This document shows positions 46,201-57,180 of a stretch of 64,000 nt of DNA, in pieces. The notes beneath the pieces were generated by a model that was not told the DNA's origin, made no database searches, and was given only the letters and a program-made list of their open reading frames with translations. The DNA comes from Parus major (lineage: Eukaryota; Chordata; Aves; Passeriformes; Paridae). The position numbers and the translations under genes are program-made. How positions within the stretch are numbered: position 1 is the stretch's first letter; every line of letters starts with the position of its first letter. Location: NCBI RefSeq assembly GCF_001522545.3, contig NC_031768.1, positions 87,294,431 to 87,358,430 of the forward strand, in the 5' to 3' direction.

Positions 46201-48600
46201 CTCCCAGTCTGCCTTCTGGGCCATACACACTGCATTCCCAGGTGCCTGTGTCCTTTTGTGACACTTGGGGTATTTCCAAGGTCGGTCCCATCCGGGAACT
46301 GTGGCCCTCCAAGTTACGGGAAGTAGCCACAGCCAGCTTGCTCTTAGTGGGGGCTGGGTCAAGGTGCTTCCACTGGAAATGTTCATGTCCCTGGGAGTGA
46401 GTGAGGCTGCAGATGAGCAGCAAATGACTCCCCTCAGAAACAGGTCCTTGGATGCTTGGAGTCACTGTGGCAAAGGGAAAAAAGTAACCTCAGGAAGGAC
46501 TACAGGCATGTCCACATCTCTTCCTCATCCATCCTTCTTCTATTGCATCTCTATTACTTCCTCTAAATTATTTTCTTTGTCTTTCTCATTCTTAAGAGGA
46601 ATAATCAAGTCACCCAGGAAAACCCCTGATTCCTGCAGAGTCCAGTGCAGTGCAATGCCCCGAACACAGATCTTGTTTCCTGCCTTGGGGTGGGAGCCCA
46701 TGACCATTGCACAGACAGGTAGGGAGGTTTATCTGCACTGAGGGACCCCGGAAGGGTGAAGCACCTCCCAGGTTCTCCTCTCACCTGTAACCACGGCCAA
46801 GGTGACGTCCCTGCTGATTGTCGTGTGTCCCACAGAGACAGTGCAGCGGTACTGCCCTGCATCGCCCGGCCCCACCACAGGGAGATGCAGGGGGAAGCTT
46901 CTGCTGCTCAGATTCTGAGAGATGCCCCAGTCCTGCAGGTGTCCTCCTGCAAGGTGGCTCCAGTGGGCTGCCACCCCACTCATCCCAAAGGCACTGGGAA
47001 GGTAGCTCAGGCTGCACGGTAGATCGGCTGCAGAGCCAGCTGCTGCGTAGACCACAGGGCTGGTTGGGCCATCAAAACCTGAGCCAGGGAAAGAAGACAA
47101 CATGAGATGGTGCCTGGAGAGAGCTCCTCAGAGAGGTGACAGACCTGGGAAGTGAGGACAAGGTGGAAGCTGGGAAGCTGGGGCCACTGGGGTTAGTCAG
47201 TCACATCAAAGGGATCAGCCTGGGGGTGCTGGGGTATCAGAGGTTGAGCTCACCTAGAATTTGCAGGTTGAATGTGGCAGAAACGATCTCCTTGTCAGAG
47301 TACCGAAGCTGGCAGCGCCAGGAGCCTGCATCGCTCATGGCTGGATGGAGGATGGAGAGAGTCCCGGACAAGGAGCAGAAGGTCCTGGAGGTGCGGCCTG
47401 GGTGCTCGCTGTGGAACCAGCAAGTCTCCACAAGGCCGGCCTGGTGGCTGGAGTTGCAGCTCATCAAGAGCAGCTCATTTTCCATCACAGGATTGGGTGG
47501 AATGAGGGTTACTGCAAAAACAAGATTTTGGGTTGGGGGGTGAGCTAAGGACATAGGGGAGCTACCAAACCAGCCCTTTGTGCCTGCACTGTCCTAACCT
47601 TGTCCCTTCAGAGCTGAGGGCAGACAGCAGGAATATGCACTTTCCAGAGGGCGCTGCCTGTACTCTCACCTGCCCTGCCAAACACGGCATCCCCGCCCTA
47701 TCCCACCTTTACAACCCACCCCCACTCCTAAAATCAGCATTCTGCAGGTTTTCCATCCTCTCCTACCTGTGATCACCCCCAGCTCCACGTGGCAGCTGTG
47801 GACTTCTGTCTTATATTTCACCTGTGCCTCATACAGGCCAATGTCCTCGCTCCGGACGGGGACGATCCGCAGGGAGAAATTGCCATTGCGTAAGGCGGGG
47901 TCCTGGAGGGACACCCGGGGCTTCATGAGCAGTGCTGTCTTCTGGAGGCCCGAGTAGCCAACTTCCAGCACCACGTGCGGCTCCTGGTGCACACTGGAAG
48001 CAGGACAAGTGAGCGGCTCATGCCAGAGGCAAACGTGAGCTCGAGGGAGGGGGCAGGAAGGAGGAAATATGGGGAAGGAGGAAAAGGGCTCAAAGGGCCT
48101 CCAACCCCCCAATTCCCCCAGAGGGACTCGTATCCTTTTTGGCCCTGGCATACCTTCCCCCATGCCGCTTCCACAGCACAGATATCTTGTCAGGCAGCTG
48201 CTTGGAGCTCTCCCTCATCTTTCTGGGGCTCAAGTGGCATGGCAGCACAGCTGAGCTCCCCTCTCTGACCCACACCTTCTGCTCCCTTCTCCTTCCCTCC
48301 GATAATCCCAGTAGGATGTGGCCAGCTGTAAGAAGACGGAGAGCTGAGCAAAGATTCAGTGTTACCCCACTCTGGGGTGGGGATGCCGTCTTTGCCAGGG
48401 TGGGTTAGAATACAGCATATCTGGCCACCTTCTGTGGAGTTGTAAGGGCAGGAATTCTCCCTTCCAGCCTTTCCAGGGATCAAGTAACACCCAGACTCAG
48501 ATTGCTGAGCTACTCTGCCCTCCCCATACGTTCAGCCCCTCTTACCAGTGAAAGGCAGCAGAGTGAAGGTGAGGAACAGCACCAGGGACACCAGTCTCAT
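43258..48600 (-). CDS. LAG3: Lymphocyte activation gene 3 (inhibitory MHC class II receptor)
   Basis: CD4 paralogue, a type I inhibitory receptor of activated T cells. Exons on minus: 48546-48600 (signal peptide, MRLVSLVLFL; perfect GCCACCATGA context), 48154-48325 and 47767-47993 (D1), 47254-47511 (D2), 46785-47078 (D3), 46174-46464 (D4), 45800-45915 (transmembrane) and 43258-43365 (tail). This is the same eight-exon plan as human, in frame for 506 aa (human 525). D1 has the unusual LAG3 cysteine placing: LPC in strand B but HSC in strand G, with YEAQV in strand F. D2-D4 have canonical WRC, YRC and WEC strands. The stalk is short and the transmembrane core is FGLTLTIFFLLAICVVALAL. The tail begins ARAPAFPALEG, matching mammalian RRFSALEQG, and ends QQTEC-stop. 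It has neither a KIEELE match nor the Glu-Pro repeat. Confidence 0.93.
44300..44410 (-). repeat. CR1 LINE 3' end in LAG3 intron 7
   Basis: 'gaatcacagaatcagagggt', 'ggttggaaggagctttggag' and 'gatgatccagtccaacctt' are the antisense reading of the CR1 tail. It lies between the LAG3 transmembrane exon and the tail exon, in the gene's own direction. Confidence 0.8.
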
Positions 48601-48790
48601 GGTGGCATCCAGGAGAGGGGCTGCTTCTCACTCAGCTCTGTGCTTAATGAGGTCCAAAGCTTGAAGAGATCAGCAAAAATGAGGCATGGGCAAAGAATCT
48701 TGTTAGAGGGGGTGGGTGAGCACAGAGGGGTCAGTGGGATGTGCTTGCTGTCATGCTCTCTCTCTCTGATCAAAGCATTTCCCTAAATGC

Positions 48791-48799
48791 CTTTATATT
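48791..48799 (-). promoter_or_regulatory. LAG3: TATA-like element upstream of LAG3
   Basis: The minus strand reads CAATATAAAGG about 190 bases upstream of the LAG3 ATG. With the usual 25-30 base spacing this puts a start near 48765 and a 5' untranslated region of about 165 bases with no intron. A CT-rich run lies close to the predicted start. This is inference from one motif. Confidence 0.35.
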
Positions 48800-49115
48800 G
48801 CAAGTGGGCAGCAAATTTCCTCATATCACTAAGAAGATGCGTCACGACCAAGAAACCAGTACAAGCCTGAGGCACGTGAGGGCAGAGGAGGGAGGGACCA
48901 GAGACACTGCTCTAAGCATCTTTTAGTGGAAATTCTTTGGGTCGCTGTTGTTTTTCTCACAAATTTCGCTTCTATATAGCCAGTGGAAAAAGTGTAGAAG
49001 ACACTTCCCAGCAAGTACCCTTCATGTTTTTCTTTCATCTCTTACCTTTTTTGGTTTGATCTTCCCGTCTCTTACAGATTCTCTCTAATTCTTTCAGGGC
49101 TTTTGAGAACATGTT

Positions 49116-49197
49116 GGTCTTTTTTTCTGCTGTTCTTTCTTTTCTTTTTTTCTTCTTCTTTTTTTTTTTTAATTATTTTATTTTTCTTTCTTTTTTA
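49116..49197. repeat. T-rich pyrimidine tract
   Basis: About 80 bases of almost pure T/C on plus, about 0.5 kb upstream of the LAG3 ATG. Confidence 0.8.
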
Positions 49198-50194
49198 GTC
49201 TTTCAAATGTGCTGATTTCTTGGCTTTTTCTCATTGGTCAGTTCACAGGCAGCATGAGGAAAGGGTCTATGCTAGGATCCAACCAGGACACGTGTGACTC
49301 ATCAATCTAGAGTCCAGGGCTAGTATGGGACACAGCTGAGGTGGTCCAAGGAGACCAAGGGGAACATCCAGAGAGAAAAAATAAGCACTGCAAAGAGGGG
49401 CTGCATGCTGTGGCACTCTGTGGCACTCTGAGGAAAGAACCCTCCTGCTCCAGCAGCTCTGGGGGGAACACACTCCAACTCATGTCCTAACCCCCATGCA
49501 GCTGCTGACCTTTGCACAGGGCAATACATTTCCATCCATGTGCCTCATCCTGGGGCCCCTTCTTGTCTCAGAGAACCCCCACTGTTGTGGTTCACAGTTT
49601 CCAGCAACCCACTGGCTCTGACTCTTTTGGACTTATCAGCCCTCCGTGACAGGTGTCATGAAGACACCCAAGCCCCTCAGTGGCCCACCCACCAAGGGCT
49701 TGGGGTTTTTCTGAGGCTGAGGGAAGGGAGGTGACTCATAGTGGCCACTTCTTGACTGCAGAAGGAATTCTTTCTTGCTCTCTAGTCTTCCTCAGTTGTG
49801 TGGTGAAGGTGGAGGATAAAAGCCAGTGCTATGCTTCCCTTCAGCAGACCTCTGTTGTAGGGACAGCTCTCAGGTCTTTCATCCCACGTGGCTTTTCAGC
49901 TTCCTGAGTAGTGGTACAGGTGGATGTACAGGTGCAACTTTGTGTGCCTCCATGCCCCTGAAGGACTGCTCTGTAGTGGTCCCTCATGCCCTCTTGTGTG
50001 GCACAGCCCAGGGGATTGCATGAGAGAGGAAGAGACAAGCGAAGATGGGGGAGAACTTGTGACAGTTGTCAGGAGGTGTTTTTTCCTCCTGTTGAAGAAA
50101 AACAGTTTGTGGTGACCAGCTCAAGCAGAAAACATCAACCTCTCTTTCCCTTGAATCAGCAGCGCAAGAATGGTGTGAGTGTGTGGGTGAAGAC

Positions 50195-50212
50195 AAGAGA
50201 GAGAGAGAGAGA
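50195..50212. repeat. (GA)n microsatellite
   Basis: About eight perfect GA units. Confidence 0.8.
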
Positions 50213-52620
50213 TATGGAGCTGTGGTGGGGAGGCACGTACAACTCCACAGTCCAGCACCCTCTGCTCCCCTTCTCCTGCCTTATTTCGGGGGACACACCG
50301 AGCTCGCTGCTCTCCTCCTTCGTTTCAACCCTGCCTGCACTCCTAGCCTTGGCACCCTGGCACTGTGCCCCTGTCGCCCCCCAAACCATCCTTAGTGGGA
50401 TGTGTGCTCTGGGAAACGCTTGTCTCTTGTAAGGAGCAGCAAAGGAGAGGATGTGCTTCCATCCTGCAGCTGCTCCCCCGAGCAGCGGTCCCAAGGGACT
50501 GATGGACAGCCCGGGAAAATGACAGGCACTGCCGGGCATTTGGGGCCGAGGGCTTATTATGCTGAGCGAGCAGGTTGTGAAATGAAGGTTTTGGAGGCGC
50601 CGTTTTACTCAGCACCGGGCTATCTTTAGCAAAGACACGGTGACGTTTCTGTCTAACGACCCACTTTAAATGCTGACTCCCTGGAATGGCATTTTCGTCA
50701 CCTCCCAGAACAGGACCCCGGCGCGGAGACAACAGTGACCGGAGGAAGATCAGCACGGCAGCGTCTTCTCAGAAGCGCCTGTGTGGGTGCCCTGGGTGGA
50801 GAGGCTGGCAGGGACTCTGGCAGAGCCATGGCAAATGACAGGCAGTGGCCAGGGGCAGGGAGACAGGAGCCCAGCTCACCAAATGCTCCTTTGTGTGTGG
50901 CAGGCATTAGGAGCTTCTTCCAGGTTCCAGGCGCACCCACGGCAGACTCCTTGTGCACAAACCTTAATACATCGCTTTTCTAGTGTCTTACAGGTGCAAA
51001 CTACCCTTACCAAGAAAAACAGGAATAGAAAACGCTATTCTGCAGCATCATTGAGTTAGTGTCGCTGAAGGAATTCTTTTGTTGTGTTTCCAGATTGCTG
51101 TGATACCATGTTTTTCTCTGAGACGTTCCACTTCCACTTCCAGTTTTGGTCCTTCCAGCATCAAGTCTGAAGCTGGTCACAATCTTCTGCTTCATGCTGA
51201 CTTTCTGAGGTGCTCCAGAATTTATTTGCAGACTCTAGCTGATCTAAGAAGCCACGCCGTGGCTTGTAACCTGGCTTATCAGCTGGTCTGGGCGTTCCTG
51301 AGATGGAGTGCTCCTGAGAGGGACCTCATGTAAAACATCCTGATTGCTGTTTGCCCTGCACAAAAGCAAACACAGCAAGCAAAAACAAGTTACTTGCTAA
51401 TATGAGATAACTAATAACTCCATGGCAAGGGACTGTAAACAAAAAGCAGCCACACCTGGGGAAACAGAAGGGAAAATCTGGCAGGGATGTGGTGTGAGCA
51501 AGAGCTGCTGGGCAGGTTGGTACTCAACAGGCACCTGCACAGGCAGCAGGGTTTCCAGGGATCACACTGGGATTACTGCAAGACTTCTGGCACTGACAGG
51601 GAAGCTTAGGGAGCTAAAAGAGATGTAAGGTCAGCTGCAGAGGGGAAGGAGTGGAGCTGCCCCTCTCTGGGTACTTGGGGCAGAGGTAGTGGCTCCCAAA
51701 CCAGCACCGCGTTGCTGCAGCAGGGTCAGGCATCAGAACACTGAAGCAGAAAGAGGCACTGCCCACATCTTGGAAGGCTTTGTGTGAAATGCACAGTGGG
51801 GATACACATCGAAATAGCACCCCTGGGGTAGAGGGATGCAAGCCACTCTATCCACACAGAGGGCCATGGTGGCTTCTACCAAGACACCGACCCGAGATGC
51901 ATTCTGTGTAAGAAACTGAGGGTGGGTTCTTCCTTTTTTGAGGGAGGAAGTGGCTGCTCCAGTCTTCTTTCTGTCCCTCTGTGATGCCTGGAAGCAGCAA
52001 ATTATCCCCCTAACGGCAGAGTATACCACATGTCAGAAGGACCCATTCACCTGAGGTAATGGGTCACAAAAAGGAGTGAGGAGAAGAGGATTGGAAAGGA
52101 GAAAGTCCACATCACTCCGTAGATCTGGGTGAAACCAAAACGTGCCCCTGCAAAAGTTCTTGGAGTAGGAAGAGTGACTGGATGCCTGACTGGAAGGCTT
52201 TTCTGAAAAGGTTCTTTTTAGAAAGTTTGCTGGATGGGCAATGCCTGAGTCACCACAGGTCTCTAATATGGTGCTGAAGAGAGTCTAGTGGTGGCCTGCT
52301 TCCCAGCATCCCACCTATAGGAAAGCATAGCTTTATGGAGGTTTTGGACAAATCTGCAGCCTCTTTCTACAGTGCTAAAAGACAAGCACCCTTTGTATGA
52401 CAATCCTCAGCAGACAGCCGAATATCCCAGAGAAACCTGAATTAGAAAGTCGGGAACAGCACTGGGGGGTGCTGATTAAAGCTGTGGGCTGCATTTCTGC
52501 TAAAAAAAACCCAAGTGATTTAATTACTGAAGAGAATCTGCAGCATTCATGGGCATATCTGGCAGCTGGCAACTTGTATCTGGCCAGCATTGGCTGTGAA
52601 GAAGTGTTTAACTGTTCTGT

Positions 52621-52668
52621 TTAAAAGATCTTTAAAAGATCTTTAAAAAAAGATCTTTTAAAAGATCC
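52621..52668. repeat. AGATCT-containing inverted repeat
   Basis: Short units of the form 'aaagatcttt' repeat with TTAAAA spacers. The left half is close to the reverse complement of the right half, so a single strand could fold into a long A/T-rich hairpin. Confidence 0.8.
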
Positions 52669-53600
52669 TTCCTGCAAGGAAAGATGGGATGCTGTGGGAT
52701 CCCCTTTGGTCATCCAAAACTACCTGTGGAGATGGTGATGGCTTATCAGTACCTTGGCCAGTATCTAGTTAAGTGATGTCTTTGAAGCCACAGCCCCTGT
52801 GTTTTGCAACACAGAGGGTGAGGTGGATTAACTACAAAAAATCCATGCAGCAGGCTAGGTTACACTTTGACTCATCTCTCATTGCAGCATTCATGCTTTT
52901 AATCCAATGGGAAAATTTGCAATAGCCTCCCAAACGTCCCAGGGCTGCAGTGGGTTTTCTCAAGAGCAAAGAGGTACCCAGGAGCTCAACACATGGTGGC
53001 AAGGTGGTGTCAGGACAGGCTGTGAGGCTGATGCCCGACATGTAGTGAAACCAGGACACACAGACTCCCCCAGTAGACTGCAAAAATGCCCCTTCTTAGG
53101 TGTGGCCTCTTTGGTTTGCAGTCTCTTCACAGTTTTGCAGGGAGACTGTGCTTTTCCAGGAGATGTTTTGGCCTGTGAGACCTCCAGAACAGATGTGGGT
53201 TGTGTCTGCTGGTCTTAAGACCCAGCAGCAGATCTGGAGGAGCAGTAATATTTCTCCTGATGCCAAGAGAGAAAGTTTGATCCACATATTTCAGGCTCAT
53301 ATCCCCATTGCTGATGTTTCTCTCAATTGGTGATACAGAATCCCCTCAGAGAAAAATCACCACAAGAGGATATGCAGTCTGCTCCCGGGGCTCAAATCCT
53401 TTCAGTGTCCTGCTCTGGGCAGTACCATGAGTCTCTCCAACACAAAAGAAGCACCTTGGCCATGTCTCAGATACTGTTGCTCAGGGCATGGAGGGGTCTG
53501 GCTCTAGGCCTAGTTGCATGTGTCTTCAGGAGCTGTGAAAAGTAGATCTGATCCATGTGCTGTGTGTTCATGGTGCATCGTGGCAGGACAGGAGCCCGTG

Positions 53601-54246
53601 TGTCTTGGGTTGCAATGCAAGATGTAACCAAAAGTATGTATTCTATTACCATCTGTTAAAACCAAGTGTGGCAGTGTTCTTCATCTCTTCCACACCTATC
53701 TCCCTCCAGGGGGTTATCTTCTATTAATGAGTGTCACTGCATAAAATGCTGATAAAATGACATCATCTCAGTGTGAGACGCTCCACCCAGGGGGAGGAGC
53801 CAAGCATTCCTACCTGGATATAATCAGAGACTGGGAACACCACAGGCAGCCTTTCTTCACTGCATTCCCAGAGGAAGACCAGACCCATCCACATCACCAC
53901 CACTGGATCTTCAGAGGAAAACTACACCCTTCTACAGGATCATTGCTTCAACAGAAACACATCTGTCACTCTGGGAGTCATCATTTAATCAGACTTCTAC
54001 CAACACCCTGAGCAACAGGGTGTCAGGTTGTATTCTGACTCTGCCAGTGTTTTGGGGTTTTTTTGTATTACTGCATTTTTATTTTAATTTTCCTAGTAAA
54101 GAGCTGTTATTCCTATTCCCCTGTCTTTGCCTGAGAGACCCTTGATTTCAAGATTATAATAATTCAGAAGGGAGGGGTTACATTTTTCCATTTCGAGGGA
54201 GGTTCCTGCCTTCCTTAGCAGACACCTCTCTTTTCAAACCCAGACA
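53601..54246 (+). mobile_element. Solo LTR of an endogenous retrovirus (second family)
   Basis: About 646 bases from TGTCTTGGGTTGCAATGCAA to CAAACCCAGACA, bounded TG...CA. Inside are 'gagtgtcactgcataaaatg', a TATA-like 'ggatataatc' and 'cagggtgtcaggttgtattc'. A T-rich block is followed by AGTAAAGAGCTG and 'ttataataattcagaaggga'. It matches in layout an LTR I recall as common in songbirds. It differs from the copies at 34570, 39559 and 60307. No internal genes adjoin it. Confidence 0.75.
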
Positions 54247-56979
54247 CTGTCTCATGGTGCACTGGATCTCTGAAAGCTGCAGGCAAACACTTGGTAAATA
54301 GAGAATATGTTGTTTCTTTCTCAGTGGAAAACCTAGATATGAAAAAGTGTAGGGCAACTAAAGGAACATGTAATGCTATGAGAAATCATTTGCAGAAGAG
54401 TACAGCCACAGGGAAGGTTGCTGTGGGTGATGGCACAGCAAGGAAGAGCACAGCAGTGCTCCAGAATTGTCCTGCAGAGAATAAAGTCTCTGATTTGGTG
54501 ATCCCCAGCCACTTCACTCTGAACAAAAAATTGCTAGGGAAGGAGATGGTGCATTTTTAAACTGAAAGGGCTCATTGTAAATCAAAATGGATTTATTCCT
54601 TTATAGTTTAGTTTTCGGCTGGATCAATTCTCTGCTGCTCATCAGTGTTGACAAAAGAGAGGCAGCAGGAGAGATGAAAGGGAGGATGGGATTGCCCCTC
54701 TCTGCAACACTGTGCATCTGTGCTGGGTTAACAGGATCGTGTGCCAGACTGCAATTCAGAGGGTGCTGGCAGCTGAGCTGTTTTTTCAATTTCCTCTCCA
54801 CTTGGCACCTCATGGCAGCTAGCACCCAGTGTACTTCTGTAAGGTATCTTCTACTGCCCCACTAGGAAAAAAAGCCCCACAAAACCAAATAAAACCACTT
54901 GTCACGGCATCGTGGGAAGATTCAGGTGAAAAGGCATCTCTGGGTCTCCACTCCATCCCTCTGCTCCCAGCAGGGTGATTCTCAGACTAGACTGGGCTGC
55001 TCAGGGCCTGGCCCAGGAGAATCCTGAACATCTCCAACTGTGGATAATCACTGCTTGCTGTGCTCTTGCCTTTAGCACTGTGAGGAGACCTTGCTGGCTC
55101 TGGGGTACCCCCGTTCTCACCATGCTGGAAAATGACTGGCACATGCAACAGGCCTTCCTGGTGTAAGGGCTGATCCTTATCCACCCTCAAAGGAGTTGAG
55201 GGTGATAAAAGGGATCAGAGTTGAAGCTATAAATGGACTTTAAAATTTCCAAGGAGGGGTGGAGTCTCCTGTGTCACAATGAAGGCTGGGAGAGGTCTGG
55301 GTTCCCAAGATGGAGAGCCAATTAAATGTTAGGAAGTTCTGCCAGAAGCTGGGGTTCAGTTGAGGCAACATGGAGTAAACATGAGTTTAAGCTTGATTTG
55401 ATTATTTTTAAATTTTTTTTTGTGCCATTTATAATTTTTCCTGGTTCTAAGAAGTTTCTGTTTCCAGACACCAGATCCCATTCTGCAGGAGGAGTACACG
55501 CTGAGCAGCACTCTCTCCACTGTAACAGGTTTCTCTGCCAGGTTCTCCTCTGAAAGCCACAAAAGACCAAAGGACTCTCTTTAGCTGCACAGTGTGTGAG
55601 GGAGTAGAAAATAAAGCAGCTAATGCTTTTGTGTCCTGTGTAAATACTTCAGACCCTTTGCTGATGAGATGAAAGCGTCCTAGAAATTCAGACTATGTGA
55701 GCTTCCAGTGCTAGGCTGCCACAGGATTTGTTCAACATCCAAATGCCCATGGAATGCCAAAACATGGTTAGGAGGTCTTCAGAGCTCTGCAGGTGTGACT
55801 GTCTCTCCTGGCATGATGCATATATTTGGCAAGGTTAATGGGAAGCCACTGCCTCCTCCTAAGACCCCTGGTAAAGTCACACTTAGAATTCAAACATAAG
55901 GTTCTGTGTTGAGGAACAAAGTATGTGGATCACACTTCCAGAACAGAATACAGTATCCTGGGAAGACAAGACTCCAGGGAGGGAGATAGATGATAACATG
56001 CTGTATAAAATGGGATCTCAAAGAGCGAACAGATTGTGTTACCTCTGTTTACAGCACAAGTTACTGGAATGTGTCCATATTTCAAAAAAGGATGTGGAAA
56101 AATGGAAAAGGATTTAGAAGAGTGGTACAAAAAAAAAAATCTCACTTGAGAGCCTGGGGATCTTGCTTTGAAATGAATGAACTTGAGGTGTTTGATTTCT
56201 TCTACCTAATCTGAAGAAAACAGCGGTGAGCTCAGGCAGCAACTTTACTGCAAACAAAAGGAAATTCATTTTACGTGTCACGAAGATGGTATAATTCTGG
56301 TTAGAGGATGATGTGAAGGACAGGAGCATAAATGAGTTCAAATACAGATTGGGTTATTTGTGGAGGATCAGTTCCTCTCTGGCTTTCAGATATGCTGGCC
56401 TGGTATGAGTGGCAGCTTAGGATGTCCTTGACTCCTGCACAATCCATTTTTGGTATCTTTTTCCCATGAGCAGAAGATGTGAGCAAGAGGCAGGCTCTCC
56501 ACTCCAGCAGAGGAACACAGGGATGATCAGAGGCTCGAAATTAAACCCCAAAATCTGTCTGGAAAGGAGGTTTCTCACAGAGAGGCACTGACATGGGAAG
56601 AGCTCTTGTCGTGGCCTCTTCACCACCTGCAGAGTGTTAACACAAAAAATGGTCGAAGGCAGCCTCTTGCTCAGCCCTAGGATATGGGACTCTGCAGGAT
56701 TGAGGAAATTGAGCCAGACCATCACCGTCATAAGAATAAAACAGTATCTACTCAGATTTCTCCAGGCTTTTCCCTTACTCACAGCCCTGACTGCAGGGCC
56801 TCCCTAAGAGTTCATGTGTGCCCTTTATATGACTCAGAAGGAAAAGCCAGCTTGTCTTGCTCTGCAAGAAAACTCCAGTGGAGGGAACCAGTGGATGAGC
56901 ATGACTGCTGAGCTGAGGCATATAAGCCACAGGGAAAAAGAAGGAAAAAGCTCCTGGACTCAAATTAAGTGAGGTGGCA

Positions 56980-57180
56980 GTGGCATGTGGGTGTGGGGAC
57001 TTTCCCCTGAGTTTGGCAAGGACTGCCTGTTTTTTCCCTAGCTACAGGTGCTCAGAGGCTCATTTGTTCCAGCCCTGAAGGAGATACAGGGGTTTCTATA
57101 TTTTCATGATTTTTTTTAATTACTATAATTTTCTTCTCTGTATTACTTATTAAGTCAAAATAAAAGTCACTCTGGAGGAG
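56980..57180 (+). repeat. Unclassified dispersed repeat, copy 1
   Basis: Shares a colinear series of short blocks with 61100-61260: 'ggactttcc', 'ggctca-ttttccag--ctgaagga', and 'gtattacttattaagtcaaa' against 'gtatcacctattgagttaaa'. An AATAAA lies in this copy, which would suit an old LTR end, but the family is not identified. Confidence 0.45.

Noticed and set aside
48791..48800. LAG3 TATA-like site as a proven promoter
   Set aside because: Kept only as a low-confidence feature; A/T-rich matches of this length are common.
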